The notes under the pieces: generated by a model
Told to the model about the DNA's origin: nothing
The model's database searches: none
Seen by the model: only the letters and a program-made list of their open reading frames with translations
Assembly (NCBI RefSeq): GCF_003115775.1
Contig: NZ_QEES01000002.1
Span: 1,488,001-1,552,000, forward strand
From: Cellulomonas sp. WB94
GTDB taxonomy: Bacteria; Actinomycetota; Actinomycetes; Actinomycetales; Cellulomonadaceae
Reading direction: 5' to 3'
DNA length: 64,000 nucleotides
Shown: positions 8,189-18,587 of the stretch, in pieces
How positions within the stretch are numbered: the stretch's first letter is position 1
How the letters are laid out: every line of letters starts with the position of its first letter
Made by a program: the position numbers and the translations under genes

Positions 8189-9148
8189 TCAGGGCTGCAG
8201 TGCCGCCATCACGAGCTTGCGGTACAGCTCGCCGAGGTGACGTCCCGCGGCCTCGGCGGCCTGGGGGAACAAGGACGTCTCCGTCATGCCGGGAGCAACG
8301 TTGACCTCGAGGAACTGCGGCGTCCCGGACTCGTCGACGATGAGGTCGGTGCGGGACAGGTGTGTGAGCCCGAGTGCGCGGTGCGCGGCGATGGCCATCG
8401 CCGCGACCTGCTCGGCGACGTCGGAGGTCAGCCGCGCCGGTGTGAAGTACTCGGTGCGCCCGGGGTTGTAGCGAGCGTCGTAGTCGTACGGACCGTCGGT
8501 GACGATCTCGACAGCGGGGAGCGCGTGCGGACCCTCGCCCGTGTCGATGACGCTGACCGCAAGCTCGGTGCCGATCACAGCCCGCTCGATGAGCGCCGTG
8601 TCGCCGTACGCGAAGCACGCCACCATCGCGCGGGGGAGGTCGGCGGCGCTCGTCACGTAGCTGACGCCCAGCGCGGACCCGCCCCTCGACGGCTTCACCA
8701 CCAGCGGCAGACCAAGCCGACCGACGATGGCCTCGAGCACCCGTCCGGCGCCCAGCTCACGAAACAGGCTCTGGGGGAGCGTCACGAACTCCGGGGTCGC
8801 CAGGCCGGCGCGCTGGACGACAGTCTTGGCGATCGGCTTGCTCCAGGCGATGCGGCTCTGCCGTGGCCCGGTCCCGAGCGCACGCAGCCCGAGCAGCTCG
8901 AGGACGTCGCGGATCGAACCGTCCTCGCCGCTCGCTCCGTGCAGGAGGGGCCACACGAGGTCGGGCCGGGTCTGCGTGAGCGCGGGGATCAGGTCGGCGT
9001 CGACGTCGTGCACGCTGACCTCGAGCCCGACGGCCCGCAGCGCCTCCGCGACTCGTCGACCGGATCGCAGCGACACGTCGCGCTCGTGCGAGAGCCCCCC
9101 GGCGAGGATGACGACGCGCGGCGATGTCACTGCAGAGGAGGGGGTCAC
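8189..9148 (-). CDS. D-alanine--D-alanine ligase family protein (ATP-grasp)
   Basis: ATP-grasp ligase expected to join two D-alanines for peptidoglycan precursors. 319 residues. The N-terminus has VVILAGGLSHERDVSLRSGRRV, the Ddl signature; then LLHGASGEDGSIRDVLELLGL, the nucleotide-binding LPLVVKPSRGGSALGVSYV and the metal-binding FLEVNVAPGMTETSLFPQAA. The full core is present, but a Ddl homologue near parB is common in actinobacteria and may not be the housekeeping ddl, so I leave the symbol blank. Convergent with parB. Confidence 0.85.
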   Translation of the reverse strand: MTPSSAVTSPRVVILAGGLSHERDVSLRSGRRVAEALRAVGLEVSVHDVDADLIPALTQTRPDLVWPLLHGASGEDGSIRDVLELLGLRALGTGPRQSRIAWSKPIAKTVVQRAGLATPEFVTLPQSLFRELGAGRVLEAIVGRLGLPLVVKPSRGGSALGVSYVTSAADLPRAMVACFAYGDTALIERAVIGTELAVSVIDTGEGPHALPAVEIVTDGPYDYDARYNPGRTEYFTPARLTSDVAEQVAAMAIAAHRALGLTHLSRTDLIVDESGTPQFLEVNVAPGMTETSLFPQAAEAAGRHLGELYRKLVMAALQP

Positions 9149-9185
9149 GAGTCAGTCGCTCCGTAGGTCAGGTGTGGCGAACGAG

Positions 9186-10526
9186 TCAGGCGAGGTCAGG
9201 GCCGGGCGTCTGGACGCCGTCGCGCCCGTCGCCGCCGCTGGTACCGAACAGGTCGACCAGCTCGCTCTCACCTGCGACGACCCCGGCCAGGCGGCGCACA
9301 CCCTCGCGGATGCGCTCCGGGGTCGGGTAGCAGAACGACAGCCGCATGTGGTCGCGGCCCTGACCGTCGGCGTAGAACGCGGTCCCCGGGACGTAGGCGA
9401 CCCGTGCGGTGACGGCGCGGGGGAGCATGTCCTTGGCGTCGAGGCCGTCCGGGAGCCTGACCCACGTGTAGAAGCCGCCGTCGGGCACCGTCCACGAGGC
9501 GTCCGGCATGTGCTCGGCGAGGGCGCCGAGCATGGCGTCGCGCCGCTCGCGGTACATCTCCCGGAAGGACTTGATCTGGCCGCGCCAGTCGCAGGTCGAC
9601 AGGTAGGCGCTGATCGCGAGCTGGGAGGCGTTGGACGGGCACAGGATGGCGGACTCGCTCGCGAGCACCAGCTTCTCCCGGACGGCGTGGGGTGCGACGG
9701 CCCAGCCGACCCGATAGCCGGGCGCGAAGGTCTTGGAGAACGAACCGAGGTAGATGACGCCCTCGTCGTCGAGCGAGCGCATCGCGTCGATCGGGTCGCG
9801 GTCGAACCCGAGAAGGCCGTAGGGGTTGTCCTCCAGGACCAGGACCCCGTAGCGCCGGGCGATCTCGAGGATCTGCGGCCGGCGCTCGGCGGAGAGGGTC
9901 ACCCCGGCGGGGTTGTGGAAGTTCGGGACCGTGTAGAGGAGCTTGACGCGGCGGCCCTCGCTCGCGAGCGACGCCAGGGTCGACTCGAGCGCTGCGGGGA
10001 TGAGCCCGTCGGCGTCCATCGTCACGTGCACGATGTCGGCCTGGTAGGCACGGAACACCCCGAGGGCACCGACGTAGCTGGGCGCCTCGGCCACGACGAC
10101 ATCGCCAGGGTTCACGAAGATCCGCGTCACCAGGTCCAGGGCTTGTTGTGAGCCAGTCGTCACCACGACATCGTCGGGGTGCGCGTGGATGCCCTCCAGG
10201 CGCATGACCTCCAGGATCTGCTCCCGGAGGGTCTCGTCGCCCTGCCCGGAGCCGTACTGCAGCGCCGTCGCACCCTGGGTGGCGATGACCCGCTGGGCGA
10301 TCTCACCGATCACGTCCATCGGCAGACCGGCGAGGTTCGGCATGCCACCGGCGAGAGAGACGACCTCGGGACGGTTGGCGACCGCGAACAGGGCGCGGAT
10401 CTCCGAGGCTCGCATGGCGTGCGCCCGGTCGGCGTATGCGCCGAGCCAGGGGTCGAGCCGAGTTCCGGCTGCGGGCGTCGGCAGGGTGCCCGACGTCGCG
10501 TCGCCGGGGCTCAGGTGCGGGAACAT
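9186..10526 (-). CDS. PLP-dependent class I/II aminotransferase
   Basis: Fold-type I aminotransferase, 446 residues, close to the 2-aminoadipate/MocR-type aminotransferase group but without a DNA-binding domain. Visible motifs: SLAGGMPNLAGLP near the N-terminus, LQYGSGQGDETLREQI, TTGSQQALDLV (cofactor phosphate loop), PNFHNPAGVTLS, the Schiff-base lysine in YLGSFSKTFAPGYRVGW and the carboxylate-binding Arg in HMRLSFCYP. I chose ATG 10526; a TTG eight codons upstream is possible. The substrate cannot be told from sequence. Adjacent to the ligase gene in the same direction, with a 37-base gap. Confidence 0.88.
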   Translation of the reverse strand: MFPHLSPGDATSGTLPTPAAGTRLDPWLGAYADRAHAMRASEIRALFAVANRPEVVSLAGGMPNLAGLPMDVIGEIAQRVIATQGATALQYGSGQGDETLREQILEVMRLEGIHAHPDDVVVTTGSQQALDLVTRIFVNPGDVVVAEAPSYVGALGVFRAYQADIVHVTMDADGLIPAALESTLASLASEGRRVKLLYTVPNFHNPAGVTLSAERRPQILEIARRYGVLVLEDNPYGLLGFDRDPIDAMRSLDDEGVIYLGSFSKTFAPGYRVGWAVAPHAVREKLVLASESAILCPSNASQLAISAYLSTCDWRGQIKSFREMYRERRDAMLGALAEHMPDASWTVPDGGFYTWVRLPDGLDAKDMLPRAVTARVAYVPGTAFYADGQGRDHMRLSFCYPTPERIREGVRRLAGVVAGESELVDLFGTSGGDGRDGVQTPGPDLA

Positions 10527-10596
10527 CCCCCGAGTGTCGCACGAGCGCAACGCCGCGTCCGGCGTCGTCCGGCGGTCGACCCGCGTGTTGCGCTCG

Positions 10597-10635
10597 ACCC
10601 TCGGCGACGACCCTCGGCGACGACCCTCGGTGGCG
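10597..10635. repeat. Three tandem 13-bp units
   Basis: Two perfect copies and one altered copy of ACCCTCGGCGACG in the space between trxA and the aminotransferase gene start. Function unknown; it may be a simple slippage product. Confidence 0.6.
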
Positions 10636-10676
10636 ACGTGAGCGTCCCGTGGGTGCAGCCGTGGGTGATCCCCTGG

Positions 10677-11018
10677 CTACGCCCCTGCGACCTCGGCGAG
10701 CACGGCCTCGAACTCCTGCGCGAGAACCTGCTTCGGGCGGGCACCGATGACGGACCGGATCAGCTCGCCGCCGGAGTAGAAGTTGAGGGTCGGGATCGAG
10801 ACGACCCCGTAGTTCCCGGTGACCACGGGGTTCTCGTCCGAGTTGAGCTTGACGACCTTGATGCGGCCGGCGTACTGATCGGACAGCTCCTCCAGGACGG
10901 GCGCGACCAGGCGGCACGGGCCGCACCACGGCGCCCAGAAGTCGACGACCACCGGGATGGGGGACTCGAGAACCTCGGCGGTGAAGGTGGCGTCCGTGAC
11001 GGGCGACGTCGTGCTCAT
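10677..11018 (-). CDS. trxA: Thioredoxin
   Basis: Small disulfide reductase reduced by TrxB. 113 residues with the active site WAPWCGPCR, the cis-Pro loop [12 protein letters not shown] and an overall thioredoxin fold ([24 protein letters not shown]). ATG 11018 overlaps the trxB stop by four bases; the frame extends upstream but only over trxB. It is the last gene of the minus-strand operon NUDIX - DUF6049 - murJ - pseudokinase - trxB - trxA. Confidence 0.97.
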   Translation of the reverse strand: MSTTSPVTDATFTAEVLESPIPVVVDFWAPWCGPCRLVAPVLEELSDQYAGRIKVVKLNSDENPVVTGNYGVVSIPTLNFYSGGELIRSVIGARPKQVLAQEFEAVLAEVAGA

Positions 11019-11965
11019 CGGGCGTCCTCCAGGTCGGCGAGGAAGTGCTGGGCGTCCAGGGCTGCGGCGCACCCCGAGCCGGCGGCGGTGATCGCCTGGC
11101 GGTAGACGTGGTCGACGGCGTCGCCCGCCGCGAACACGCCAGGCAAGTTGGTCGCCGTCGAGCGCCCGACGACCTCGATGTACCCGTTCTCGTCCAGGTC
11201 GACCTGCCCGACGACGAGGTCGGTGCGCGGCACGTGCCCGATCGCGACGAACACGCCCGTCGCGGGGTGCTCGCGGGTCTCGCCCGTGACGGTGTCGCGC
11301 AGCGTCACGCCCGTGACCTTGTCCGTCCCGTGGATCGCGACGATCTCGCTGTTCCACGCGAAGTCGATCTTCGGGTCGTTCTTGGCACGGTCGGCCATGA
11401 TCTTCGACGCGCGCAGCTCGCCACGGCGGTGCACCATCGTCACCCGCTTGCCGAAGCGGGTGAGGAACGTGGCCTCCTCGACGGCCGAGTCCCCGCCGCC
11501 GACGACGATGATCTCCTGGTCGCGGAAGAAGAACCCGTCGCACGTCGCGCACCACGACACCCCACGGCCCGAGAGGCGCTTCTCGTCAGGCAGACCGAGC
11601 TCGCGGTACGCCGAGCCGGTCGAGAGGATGACGGCCTTGGCGGTGAACGTCTCGCCGCCGCCGACGACGACGGTCTTGACCGGGCCGGTGAGGTCGAGCG
11701 ACGTCGCGTCGTCCCAGAGGACCTCGGCGCCGAACTTCTCGGCCTGCTTCTGCAGGTTCTCCATGAGCTCGGGGCCCTGGACGCCGTCGGGGAAGCCCGG
11801 GAAGTTCTCGACCTCGGTCGTGTTCATGAGCGCGCCGCCTGCGGTGACCGATCCGGCGATGACCAGCGGAGCCAGGCCGGCGCGTGCCGCGTAGATCGCC
11901 GCGGTGTACCCGGCGGGCCCGGAGCCCACGATGATCAGGTCGCGCGGAGAGGTCTGGTCGGTCAT
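11015..11965 (-). CDS. trxB: Thioredoxin reductase (NADPH)
   Basis: FAD flavoenzyme that passes electrons from NADPH to thioredoxin. 316 residues, the usual length. Motifs in order: FAD-binding [18 protein letters not shown], redox pair [15 protein letters not shown]-binding [15 protein letters not shown] with the following HRR, and the C-terminal [24 protein letters not shown]. It overlaps trxA by ATGA. A perfect palindrome lies between its start and the upstream gene. Confidence 0.97.
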   Translation of the reverse strand: MTDQTSPRDLIIVGSGPAGYTAAIYAARAGLAPLVIAGSVTAGGALMNTTEVENFPGFPDGVQGPELMENLQKQAEKFGAEVLWDDATSLDLTGPVKTVVVGGGETFTAKAVILSTGSAYRELGLPDEKRLSGRGVSWCATCDGFFFRDQEIIVVGGGDSAVEEATFLTRFGKRVTMVHRRGELRASKIMADRAKNDPKIDFAWNSEIVAIHGTDKVTGVTLRDTVTGETREHPATGVFVAIGHVPRTDLVVGQVDLDENGYIEVVGRSTATNLPGVFAAGDAVDHVYRQAITAAGSGCAAALDAQHFLADLEDAR

Positions 11966-12002
11966 CGGTGGAGTCCTTGCAGGTCGGCGGTTGGTGATCG
12001 GA

Positions 12003-12028
12003 GAACAGATCCGGGGCCGGATCTGTTC
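12003..12028. promoter_or_regulatory. Perfect palindrome upstream of trxB
   Basis: GAACAGATCCGG and its exact reverse complement are separated by two bases. It lies 38 bases upstream of the trxB start and after the pseudokinase stop. It could be an intra-operon terminator or attenuator hairpin, or an operator for trxBA expression. Sequence alone does not decide. Confidence 0.6.
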
Positions 12029-12065
12029 CGAGCCTCGGGCAGTGGCGGTCAGCAGCGAACGGGCC

Positions 12066-13940
12066 TCAGGAGACCGTGATCTCCGTGATCTCGATGCGGT
12101 TGGAGCCGTCCGCCGTCTGGGCGAGAGCGGTGAACCACAGGACGATCGACGACGTCTGGGTCGGGGTCGACAGCGTCAGCACCGTGTCGGCCGACAGCGG
12201 TCCCGAGGCCAGAACCGTGCCCGCGGTGGGGCTTGCGGCGTCCGTCGCACGGAGCTCGACGTTCCCGCCGGTGCCGTTGACGTGCAGCGTCACCGACGTC
12301 ACGGTGGCGGGCGCGGAGAGGCTGAGGACGAACCCGACCGCCGGCTTGATGCCGCCGAAGTTCGGCTTGTTGTAGGTGCGGGTGTACCAGGCGGTCGACG
12401 GGTCGCCATCGACCGCTCGCGCGGCGAGCTCGGGGTGCTCCCCGGTCGTCGGGTCCGACGGGTCGATCGTCGAGACCGACGCGATGACAGGCACGCCGCC
12501 AGTCGCGGCAGTGGGCGCAGCAGAGGTCGGCTGTGCGGCCGGTGCGGCAGGCGTCTCGGAGGTCCCAGGGGCCGAGGTGGTGACGACGGGCGCCGGAACG
12601 ACGTCGTCGCGGGGCGTGACGGGCTTCGTCAGGAGCTGGAACGCGATGATCACGCCGATGACGACGGCGACGGCGACGAACGCGATCACGAGCTTCGTCG
12701 GGTCGAACCGCCGCTCCGCGAAGCTCTCCGGCTCGTCGATCCGGTCGTCGAACGGTAGACCGAAGCCGCTGGGTCGCTCAGGCTCGCTCCACGGCGCGCT
12801 GGGACGTGCCGGCGGGACGGACGGCGGCGGACCGGGCGGGAGGTGGGGGTCCGGGCGCGACTCGGGCGCGGGCGTCACGGCAGGTCGGACCGGGGGGAAC
12901 CGGGGGCCGGCGGCCGGTGGGCGCTCGACGCGCGGTGGCACCGCTGCGGGCTCCGGACCGCTCGACACGGGCGGGAACGCGATGCCGGGGTGAGCGGGCG
13001 GGGGCGTGCCGGTGAGCCTGGGGCCGGCAGGCGACTGCTCGAACGTGGCGCGGACGGACTGTCGCTCGACCTGTGCGGGAGCCAGGGACGGGGACGGTGC
13101 CGCCGCGGCAGCACCGGTCGGGACCGACGGGCCCGAGTCGGCGCGTCCGGCGAGGCCGATGGTGCGGATCTCGCCCCACGGCTCGAGCTCGCGGACGAGC
13201 TCGGCGGGGCTGTGGGGTCCGTCGTCGTTGGAGCCGAGCGTGACGACGCACAGCGTGTCGAGGTCGGCCGGGACGCCGGCGACGAGGTCGCCGGGCGGCA
13301 CCGGACCGTCGGCGGCGAGCGGTGCGGCCGGCAGCGTGCCCAGTCCGGTCGTCGGGACGAGGTCCTGGGCCCCGGCGGGCCACCGACCCGTCAGGGCGGC
13401 GTACAGGAGGCGGACGAGCCCGACGGTGTCCGCCCGGGTCGTCGTGCGCGCGTCGCCGAGCCCCTGGCCCAGCAGCGCACCGTCGAAGGCGAGCCCCGTG
13501 AGCAGGACGCGGTCGTCGGGCGTGATGTGCACCACCGACGGGCGCAGCGCGAGGTGGTGGACCCCGCGGCGGCGCGCGATCTCGAGAGCCGCCGCGACCT
13601 CTCCGACGATCGCCCGGGCCTGGTCGCCCGTGAGAGGTCCGCGCGCGAGCAGGTCGGCGAGGGACGGGCCCCGGACCTCCTCGGTCACGACGTAGCTGAC
13701 GCCCTCGTGGCTGCCGACGTCGAGCACGCGCACGAGGCGCGGGTCGGAGACCAGGGCGGCGCGGCGGGCGGCGTCGAGCGCCTGGGGGACGTTGCCGGAG
13801 ACGAGGATGCGCACGCGGACCGAACGGTCGAGGATCTGGTCGGTCGCCTGCCAGGCGGGCGAGCCCTCGAGGTCCGACGCGAGCGGCTGGAGGACGCGAT
13901 ACCGTCCCGCGAGCACCGTGCCACGTCCGACGACGTCCAC
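12066..13940 (-). CDS. Membrane-anchored pseudokinase (MviN-associated type) with extracytoplasmic C-terminal domain
   Basis: 624 residues from GTG 13940, chosen for the AGGAGG site seven bases upstream; the frame opens earlier and would overlap murJ. Residues ~1-230 form a protein-kinase-like fold, but catalytic residues are missing: beta-3 reads VRVRIL (no Lys), the HRD loop reads [10 protein letters not shown] and the DFG position reads LAFDG. A Pro-rich linker follows (~280-400), then one transmembrane helix (~417-438) and an outer Ser/Thr/Ala linker plus a discoidin-like domain ([10 protein letters not shown]-type region to the end). In mycobacteria the MurJ homologue MviN is fused to such a pseudokinase, which recruits FhaA. 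Here it is a separate gene 64 bases behind murJ. Regulation of lipid II flipping is inferred. Confidence 0.85.
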   Translation of the reverse strand: MDVVGRGTVLAGRYRVLQPLASDLEGSPAWQATDQILDRSVRVRILVSGNVPQALDAARRAALVSDPRLVRVLDVGSHEGVSYVVTEEVRGPSLADLLARGPLTGDQARAIVGEVAAALEIARRRGVHHLALRPSVVHITPDDRVLLTGLAFDGALLGQGLGDARTTTRADTVGLVRLLYAALTGRWPAGAQDLVPTTGLGTLPAAPLAADGPVPPGDLVAGVPADLDTLCVVTLGSNDDGPHSPAELVRELEPWGEIRTIGLAGRADSGPSVPTGAAAAAPSPSLAPAQVERQSVRATFEQSPAGPRLTGTPPPAHPGIAFPPVSSGPEPAAVPPRVERPPAAGPRFPPVRPAVTPAPESRPDPHLPPGPPPSVPPARPSAPWSEPERPSGFGLPFDDRIDEPESFAERRFDPTKLVIAFVAVAVVIGVIIAFQLLTKPVTPRDDVVPAPVVTTSAPGTSETPAAPAAQPTSAAPTAATGGVPVIASVSTIDPSDPTTGEHPELAARAVDGDPSTAWYTRTYNKPNFGGIKPAVGFVLSLSAPATVTSVTLHVNGTGGNVELRATDAASPTAGTVLASGPLSADTVLTLSTPTQTSSIVLWFTALAQTADGSNRIEITEITVS

Positions 13941-14004
13941 CACCAGGCCTCCTGCGGTCCATGAGTCCGGCTGTGCGCCGAGACCCCATGCTAGACGCGG
14001 ACCG

Positions 14005-15699
14005 TCAGCCGCGTCGCGCGCCCCGCCTGCCACTGAGGCGCCCGGCCACCGTCCGGACCAGCACAGTCAGCTCCTCGACGCGCATCGTGGCGAGCAGACC
14101 CAGGTAGGCGGCCGTGATGACGGCGCCGCCGACGACGCACATGACGACCGCGTGCGTCCATCCGCCCACCGGGCCGAGGAGGTGCAGGACCAGCGCGCCG
14201 AGCGCCGACGCGAGGCCCGCCGCGACGACGGCCTTGACGTGGACCTGCACGACGCGGCGCCCGTCGACGCCGTGCAGGCGTCGACCGACGGCGGCGAGGC
14301 CGAGGGCCGCACCGACCACATACGACAGGCTCATGGAGCCCGCGGCCCCGACGGCCCAGTACCGGGGTGCGAGGAGCACGCGTGCCAGCAGGGTGCCGCC
14401 GATGACGACGACCACCATGACGACCTGGATCGGGACCATCGACCGGGCGTCCTCGTACGCGTAGTAGATCCGCTGCGCGAGGGACCAGGCGCCGAACGCG
14501 ACCAGGCCGAGCACCATCGCGACGATCACGGGCGCCAGGTTGCCGAGGGGACCCAGCTTCTCGGAGGGGAACAGCACCCGGCTGAGCGGGAGGGCGAGGA
14601 GCGCGATGACGGCGGTCGCCAGGACCGTGAAAAGGCCGACGGTCCGCAGCCCGAGGGACAGGTCGGCGCGCACTGCGTCGACGTCGTCGGCCGCGGCGCG
14701 CGCCGAGAGCCGCGTGAACAGGGCCGTCATGAGCGACACCGTCACGATGGAGTGCGGCAGCATGAAGATGAGGAACGCGTTGTCGTAGAGGTTGTTGCTC
14801 CCGCTCGCCGTCGTGGCCAGGCTGACGACCCAGACCCCGACCTGCCCGATGAGCAGCCCGAGGAACGTCCAGTACGCGACCCGTCCGGCGGTCCGCAGCC
14901 CCACCCCGCGGAAGCCCCAGCGCGGTCGGTAGCGGAAGCCGCTGCGGTACAGAGGGATGACGAGGACGAGGGCCTGCGCGACGACGCCGAGCGTGAACGT
15001 CCCCGCGAGGAGGGTGATCTGCGGCGCCCCCCACCAGGCCGGGTCGTTGAACACGGCCTCGTGGCTCGAGAAGGGGCCGTTCACCGCGATGAACACACCG
15101 AGCCCGGCCATCGCGACGACGTTGTTGACGACCGGGGCCCACATGTACGGGCCGAAGCTCCCGCGCGCGTTGAGCACCTGACCGAGCAGCGAGTAGAGCC
15201 CGTAGAAGAACATCTGCGGGATGCACCAGTACGCGAACAGGACTGCGAGGGCCGTGACCGCAGGGTCGGTGAAGTCCGAGTAGAAACCGACCAGGAAGGG
15301 TGCGGCGACGGTCAGGACGACGCCGAGCCCGAGCAGCAGCGCGATCCCGAGGGTCAGCAGCCGGTCGACGTACTCCTGGCCGCCCGCCCGCCGGTAGGCG
15401 CGCACGACCTGCGGGACGAGGACGGCGTTGAGGACACCGCCAGCCACGAGCAGGTACAGGATGTTCGGGAGCTTGTTCGCCGCCGCGAAGGCGTTCGCCG
15501 CGTTGCCGTTGAGGCTGATCGCCCAGACGAGCATCGTGCCGCGCAGGACGCCGAGCACACGCGAGACGACGGTCCCCGAGGCCATCAGGGCGGTCGAGCG
15601 CCCGAGCCCCGCAGTCGAGCCGGGCGAGGCGCCGACCCCGGCTCCGGCCTCGGCGGTGGGGTCGATGACCGGCTCGACCGGGTCGATCGGCTCGGTCAC
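14005..15699 (-). CDS. murJ: Lipid II flippase MurJ (MviN)
   Basis: MOP-superfamily flippase that moves lipid-linked peptidoglycan precursor across the membrane. 564 residues with about 14 hydrophobic segments. The family N-terminus is seen as ASGTVVSRVLGVLRGTMLVWAI, followed by FAAANKLPNILYLLVAGGVLNAVLVPQVVRA. The first ~35 residues are a Pro/Ala/Gly-rich cytoplasmic tail. Unlike mycobacterial MviN, no kinase domain is fused; the next gene supplies it. The start overlaps the DUF6049 gene (ATGA). Confidence 0.95.
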   Translation of the reverse strand: MTEPIDPVEPVIDPTAEAGAGVGASPGSTAGLGRSTALMASGTVVSRVLGVLRGTMLVWAISLNGNAANAFAAANKLPNILYLLVAGGVLNAVLVPQVVRAYRRAGGQEYVDRLLTLGIALLLGLGVVLTVAAPFLVGFYSDFTDPAVTALAVLFAYWCIPQMFFYGLYSLLGQVLNARGSFGPYMWAPVVNNVVAMAGLGVFIAVNGPFSSHEAVFNDPAWWGAPQITLLAGTFTLGVVAQALVLVIPLYRSGFRYRPRWGFRGVGLRTAGRVAYWTFLGLLIGQVGVWVVSLATTASGSNNLYDNAFLIFMLPHSIVTVSLMTALFTRLSARAAADDVDAVRADLSLGLRTVGLFTVLATAVIALLALPLSRVLFPSEKLGPLGNLAPVIVAMVLGLVAFGAWSLAQRIYYAYEDARSMVPIQVVMVVVVIGGTLLARVLLAPRYWAVGAAGSMSLSYVVGAALGLAAVGRRLHGVDGRRVVQVHVKAVVAAGLASALGALVLHLLGPVGGWTHAVVMCVVGGAVITAAYLGLLATMRVEELTVLVRTVAGRLSGRRGARRG

Positions 15700-17906
15700 G
15701 GCGTCTTCTCCTCGGCCGATGCGTGCGGGGCGGCCGCGGCGAGTGCCGCAACCCGCGCACCGCGGTTGGCGGTCTGCCCGCGCCGGACGGTCCGGATGAT
15801 CCCGACGACGAGCCCGAGGGCGAGCAGCGCGCCGACGGCCAGCGTCCCGACGTTCTCGATCGTGGGTGCGAGCCGCGCACTGAACTTGGCCGGCGACGCG
15901 ACGACGGTGCCGTCCGAGGCCAGCAGGTACACGTCGACGTCGACGTCACAGTTCGCGTTGGCCTGCACGTCGATCGACACGATCGCGTCGCTCTCGGCGG
16001 CGACGGTCGCCAGCGTGGGGCCGTCGGGCACCGTGAGGCACGCCTTGCGCGGGCGGAGGTCAACCTGGACGGTCGCGTCCTGCGGGAGCGCGTTGTGGAC
16101 CGTGAGGCGGATCTGGGTCGCGCTCGCGACGGCCGTGAACTTGGGGCTGACCAGGACCGACAGGCCGGTACGCCGCGTGTTGGCATCAGCGAGCACGGTG
16201 TCCACGAGGGCCCCGCGCCGCGAGGGGGCGTCGCGCCACGCGACGGAGAGCGGGCTGAGGATCGCGCGGTCGAGGCCGGCGAGCAGGGTGTCCGGCACCG
16301 GCACCACCGTCGCGAAGGCCGCGACCGACGCCCGGGCGTCCCCGAGCGCGACGACGTGCGCGGGTGACAGCTCCTGTGCGCTGCGGGCGCTGGTCGGCAG
16401 CGGGGCGCGTGCCGAGTCGTCGCCGGCACGGCCGATCAGCCCGGTCACTGACGTCAGCTCGACCCACGGTGCCGTGGCGAGCGCGTCGAGCTGCGCCTGC
16501 ACGATCGGCACCTCGGGGTCCCAGTCTCGGGGGAGGGCGGCCAGCAGGTGCTGCCCGGCCGAGGCCCTGTCGTGGGCAGCGACGGCGGTCTCGGCGAGGA
16601 TCCGCTGCGCGGCGGTCGCGGGGGTCGCGCCCGGGTCCACGGCGTCCGCGTCGGTGAGGGCGGCCGTCAGTGCGGAGTCGGGGACGAGGGCGGTGAGCTC
16701 GCCGGCGTCGGTCCGGACCGCGACCGTGCCCGATCTCGTCGGCGCCGCCTCGCGCTCCGGTGCGAGCGCGTCGGGGCCGACGACGAGCGCGCGGGCCCCG
16801 GAACGCACGGTGAGCGCGGCCGTGGTCGCGTCGGGGACGTCGTCGGCGGCCCACATCAGCTGGGTCTGCGGGGTCCCGCCGAACACGGTCGCCGCGGAGC
16901 CTGCGGACGCGTCGCGGGCGAGCGTGAGCAGGTCGGGTCGGTCGGCGTGCGCGATCGCCGCCAGGTCCGGGTCGCCCCAGGGCAGCGCGAGCACGTCGCG
17001 CCGGGCGGAACGTTGCGTCAGGTCGGCGAGCCAGGACGTCGAGCTCGACCCGCCCGCCGCCGCGGCCTCCACCAGCGAGGGGTCGACGGCCCACGACACC
17101 TCGGCGTGGTGGCCGGTCGCGTCGATGACGGCGCGCAGCCGCCCGGTGGCGCCGGTCAGGGCGTCGAGCTCGGGGTCCGTCGCCGAGGAGTCGGCGCTCG
17201 CCGTCGCGGTGGGGCTCGGCGTCGGCGCAGGGACGGGCGTGGTGGTCGCGACGGGCGTGGACGCCGGGCCGACGACGGGGACGAGCACGCTGACCGGGGT
17301 CGGAGCGGGCGCGGTCTCGTCCGGCAGCCACAGCAGGAACGTGCGGTCGAGGCCGACGCGGCGACCGCCGTCGGTCAGCTCGACCGCCAGACCGCGGGGG
17401 CCCCAGGCGTCGGGGGTGTTGAGGAGCCCGAACGCCGTCGACGGGACCGTCAGGGTCGTCTGGACGCTCATGCCCGGCGCCAGGGGGCCAGGGATGTCGA
17501 CCGAGCCGACCGCCTTGCCGGCGTCGGCCGCGACAGCGGAGCCCGCCCAGGTCTCCAGCTGCGTGGTCGACGCGAGCCGGAACCGGCTGATGCGCAGCGT
17601 CGCGCGCGGGCTCTCGAGCACCTTCGCGGAGTCGTTGCGGATCGTCGCGGTCACGAGCAGGTCCTGGGCCGGCTGCAGGACCTGCGGCTCGACCCCGGTG
17701 ACCTGGACGAGCACGGTGCCGGCGTCGGGCGTGGGCGCTGGTGTGACGACTGCCGTCGGTACGACCCCTGGTGCGGCCGCAGCAGCCGGGCCGGGTTTGA
17801 ACGGCCCCCCGGCCGCTCCGCCGACGCCGAGCGCGACGAGCGTCAGCACGCACAGCACGGCACGCCACCGGGCGGGCATCGCGTGGCCGAGGCGCGACGG
17901 ACTCAT
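15696..17906 (-). CDS. DUF6049 family membrane-anchored surface protein
   Basis: 736 residues, starting at ATG 17906, which overlaps the NUDIX stop. The N-terminus has a signal segment ([19 protein letters not shown]) and a cleavage-like AAAAAP. The large extracytoplasmic part contains beta-rich stretches ([20 protein letters not shown]), a Thr/Pro/Ala spacer ([17 protein letters not shown]), and a C-terminal transmembrane segment ([17 protein letters not shown]) with a basic cytoplasmic tail. Proteins of this family regularly sit beside murJ in actinobacteria, so a link to envelope synthesis is likely, but the biochemical role is unknown. The gene also overlaps murJ by four bases. Confidence 0.85.
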   Translation of the reverse strand: MSPSRLGHAMPARWRAVLCVLTLVALGVGGAAGGPFKPGPAAAAAPGVVPTAVVTPAPTPDAGTVLVQVTGVEPQVLQPAQDLLVTATIRNDSAKVLESPRATLRISRFRLASTTQLETWAGSAVAADAGKAVGSVDIPGPLAPGMSVQTTLTVPSTAFGLLNTPDAWGPRGLAVELTDGGRRVGLDRTFLLWLPDETAPAPTPVSVLVPVVGPASTPVATTTPVPAPTPSPTATASADSSATDPELDALTGATGRLRAVIDATGHHAEVSWAVDPSLVEAAAAGGSSSTSWLADLTQRSARRDVLALPWGDPDLAAIAHADRPDLLTLARDASAGSAATVFGGTPQTQLMWAADDVPDATTAALTVRSGARALVVGPDALAPEREAAPTRSGTVAVRTDAGELTALVPDSALTAALTDADAVDPGATPATAAQRILAETAVAAHDRASAGQHLLAALPRDWDPEVPIVQAQLDALATAPWVELTSVTGLIGRAGDDSARAPLPTSARSAQELSPAHVVALGDARASVAAFATVVPVPDTLLAGLDRAILSPLSVAWRDAPSRRGALVDTVLADANTRRTGLSVLVSPKFTAVASATQIRLTVHNALPQDATVQVDLRPRKACLTVPDGPTLATVAAESDAIVSIDVQANANCDVDVDVYLLASDGTVVASPAKFSARLAPTIENVGTLAVGALLALGLVVGIIRTVRRGQTANRGARVAALAAAAPHASAEEKTP

Positions 17907-18448
17907 GCCCCGCTGGCGAGCACCAGGTGTGCCGCCTCGGCGAGCCGCCGCTCGTTCGGGTACGCGAGCCGCGCCGCGAGGTCGGCGAACGCCACCCACT
18001 CGACGTCCTCCGCCTCACCGTCCGGGTCGCCCTCGACGCTCAGCTCCCCGCCGACCGCTCCGAGGAGGAAGTGGTGGACGACCTTGTGGACGCGGCGGTC
18101 GTCGCCCGTGAACCAGTAGTCGATGACGCCGAGCCGGCGCACGACGCGGCCGAGGATCCCGGTCTCCTCGGCGATCTCCCGGACGGCGGCCTGCTCGGGG
18201 GTCTCGTCACCCTCGAGGTGACCCTTGGGCAGGCACCACTCGAGGCGACCGGCCCGGTTGCGCCGCGCGATGACGGCCGCGCAGTGGATGCCGTCCTGCG
18301 TGCGCACGACGAGCCCGCCGGCGGAGGTCTCCTCGACGACGGGCAGGACGTGCGGGAGGACGCGCTCACCGAGGGCGCGGGGGTCGATGCGCAGGGCGTG
18401 ACCGCCGGGTGGCGTGGGGACGCCTCCGTCACGCGCTGGGCTCGACAT
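17903..18448 (-). CDS. NUDIX hydrolase
   Basis: 181 residues. The Nudix box is complete: [22 protein letters not shown] in parts [20 protein letters not shown] and TG. Upstream is CLPKGHL, and [22 protein letters not shown] follows. These features fit a nucleoside-diphosphate-linked pyrophosphohydrolase, perhaps of the Ap4A/MutT-like group; the substrate is unknown. It is the first gene of the minus-strand murJ-trx operon and is divergent from the CCA-adding enzyme gene, as in many actinobacteria. Confidence 0.9.
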   Translation of the reverse strand: MSSPARDGGVPTPPGGHALRIDPRALGERVLPHVLPVVEETSAGGLVVRTQDGIHCAAVIARRNRAGRLEWCLPKGHLEGDETPEQAAVREIAEETGILGRVVRRLGVIDYWFTGDDRRVHKVVHHFLLGAVGGELSVEGDPDGEAEDVEWVAFADLAARLAYPNERRLAEAAHLVLASGA

Positions 18449-18587
18449 ATCGACACTGTAACGACTCTCCGGTTCGCCGCTTTCACCCGCGGCGTCGGTC
18501 TCGTGCCGGTTGTGTGCACGTCCGGTCCGCGCCCGACGCCCGATCGGCGCCTTCGCGGGGCGTCGGCATCTGGCACGCTTGGGCGTT

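Noticed and set aside
13115-13135. GGGACCGACGGGCCC inside the pseudokinase gene, resembling a DosR box
   Set aside because: It lies within coding DNA in a GC-rich background where such strings arise by chance, and there is no promoter context.
13792-18111. A very long plus-strand open frame (over 1,400 codons) opposite murJ and DUF6049
   Set aside because: It is antisense to well-supported genes. Its composition is Arg/Ala/Ser/Pro-rich without recognisable domains, the usual shadow in high-GC DNA.
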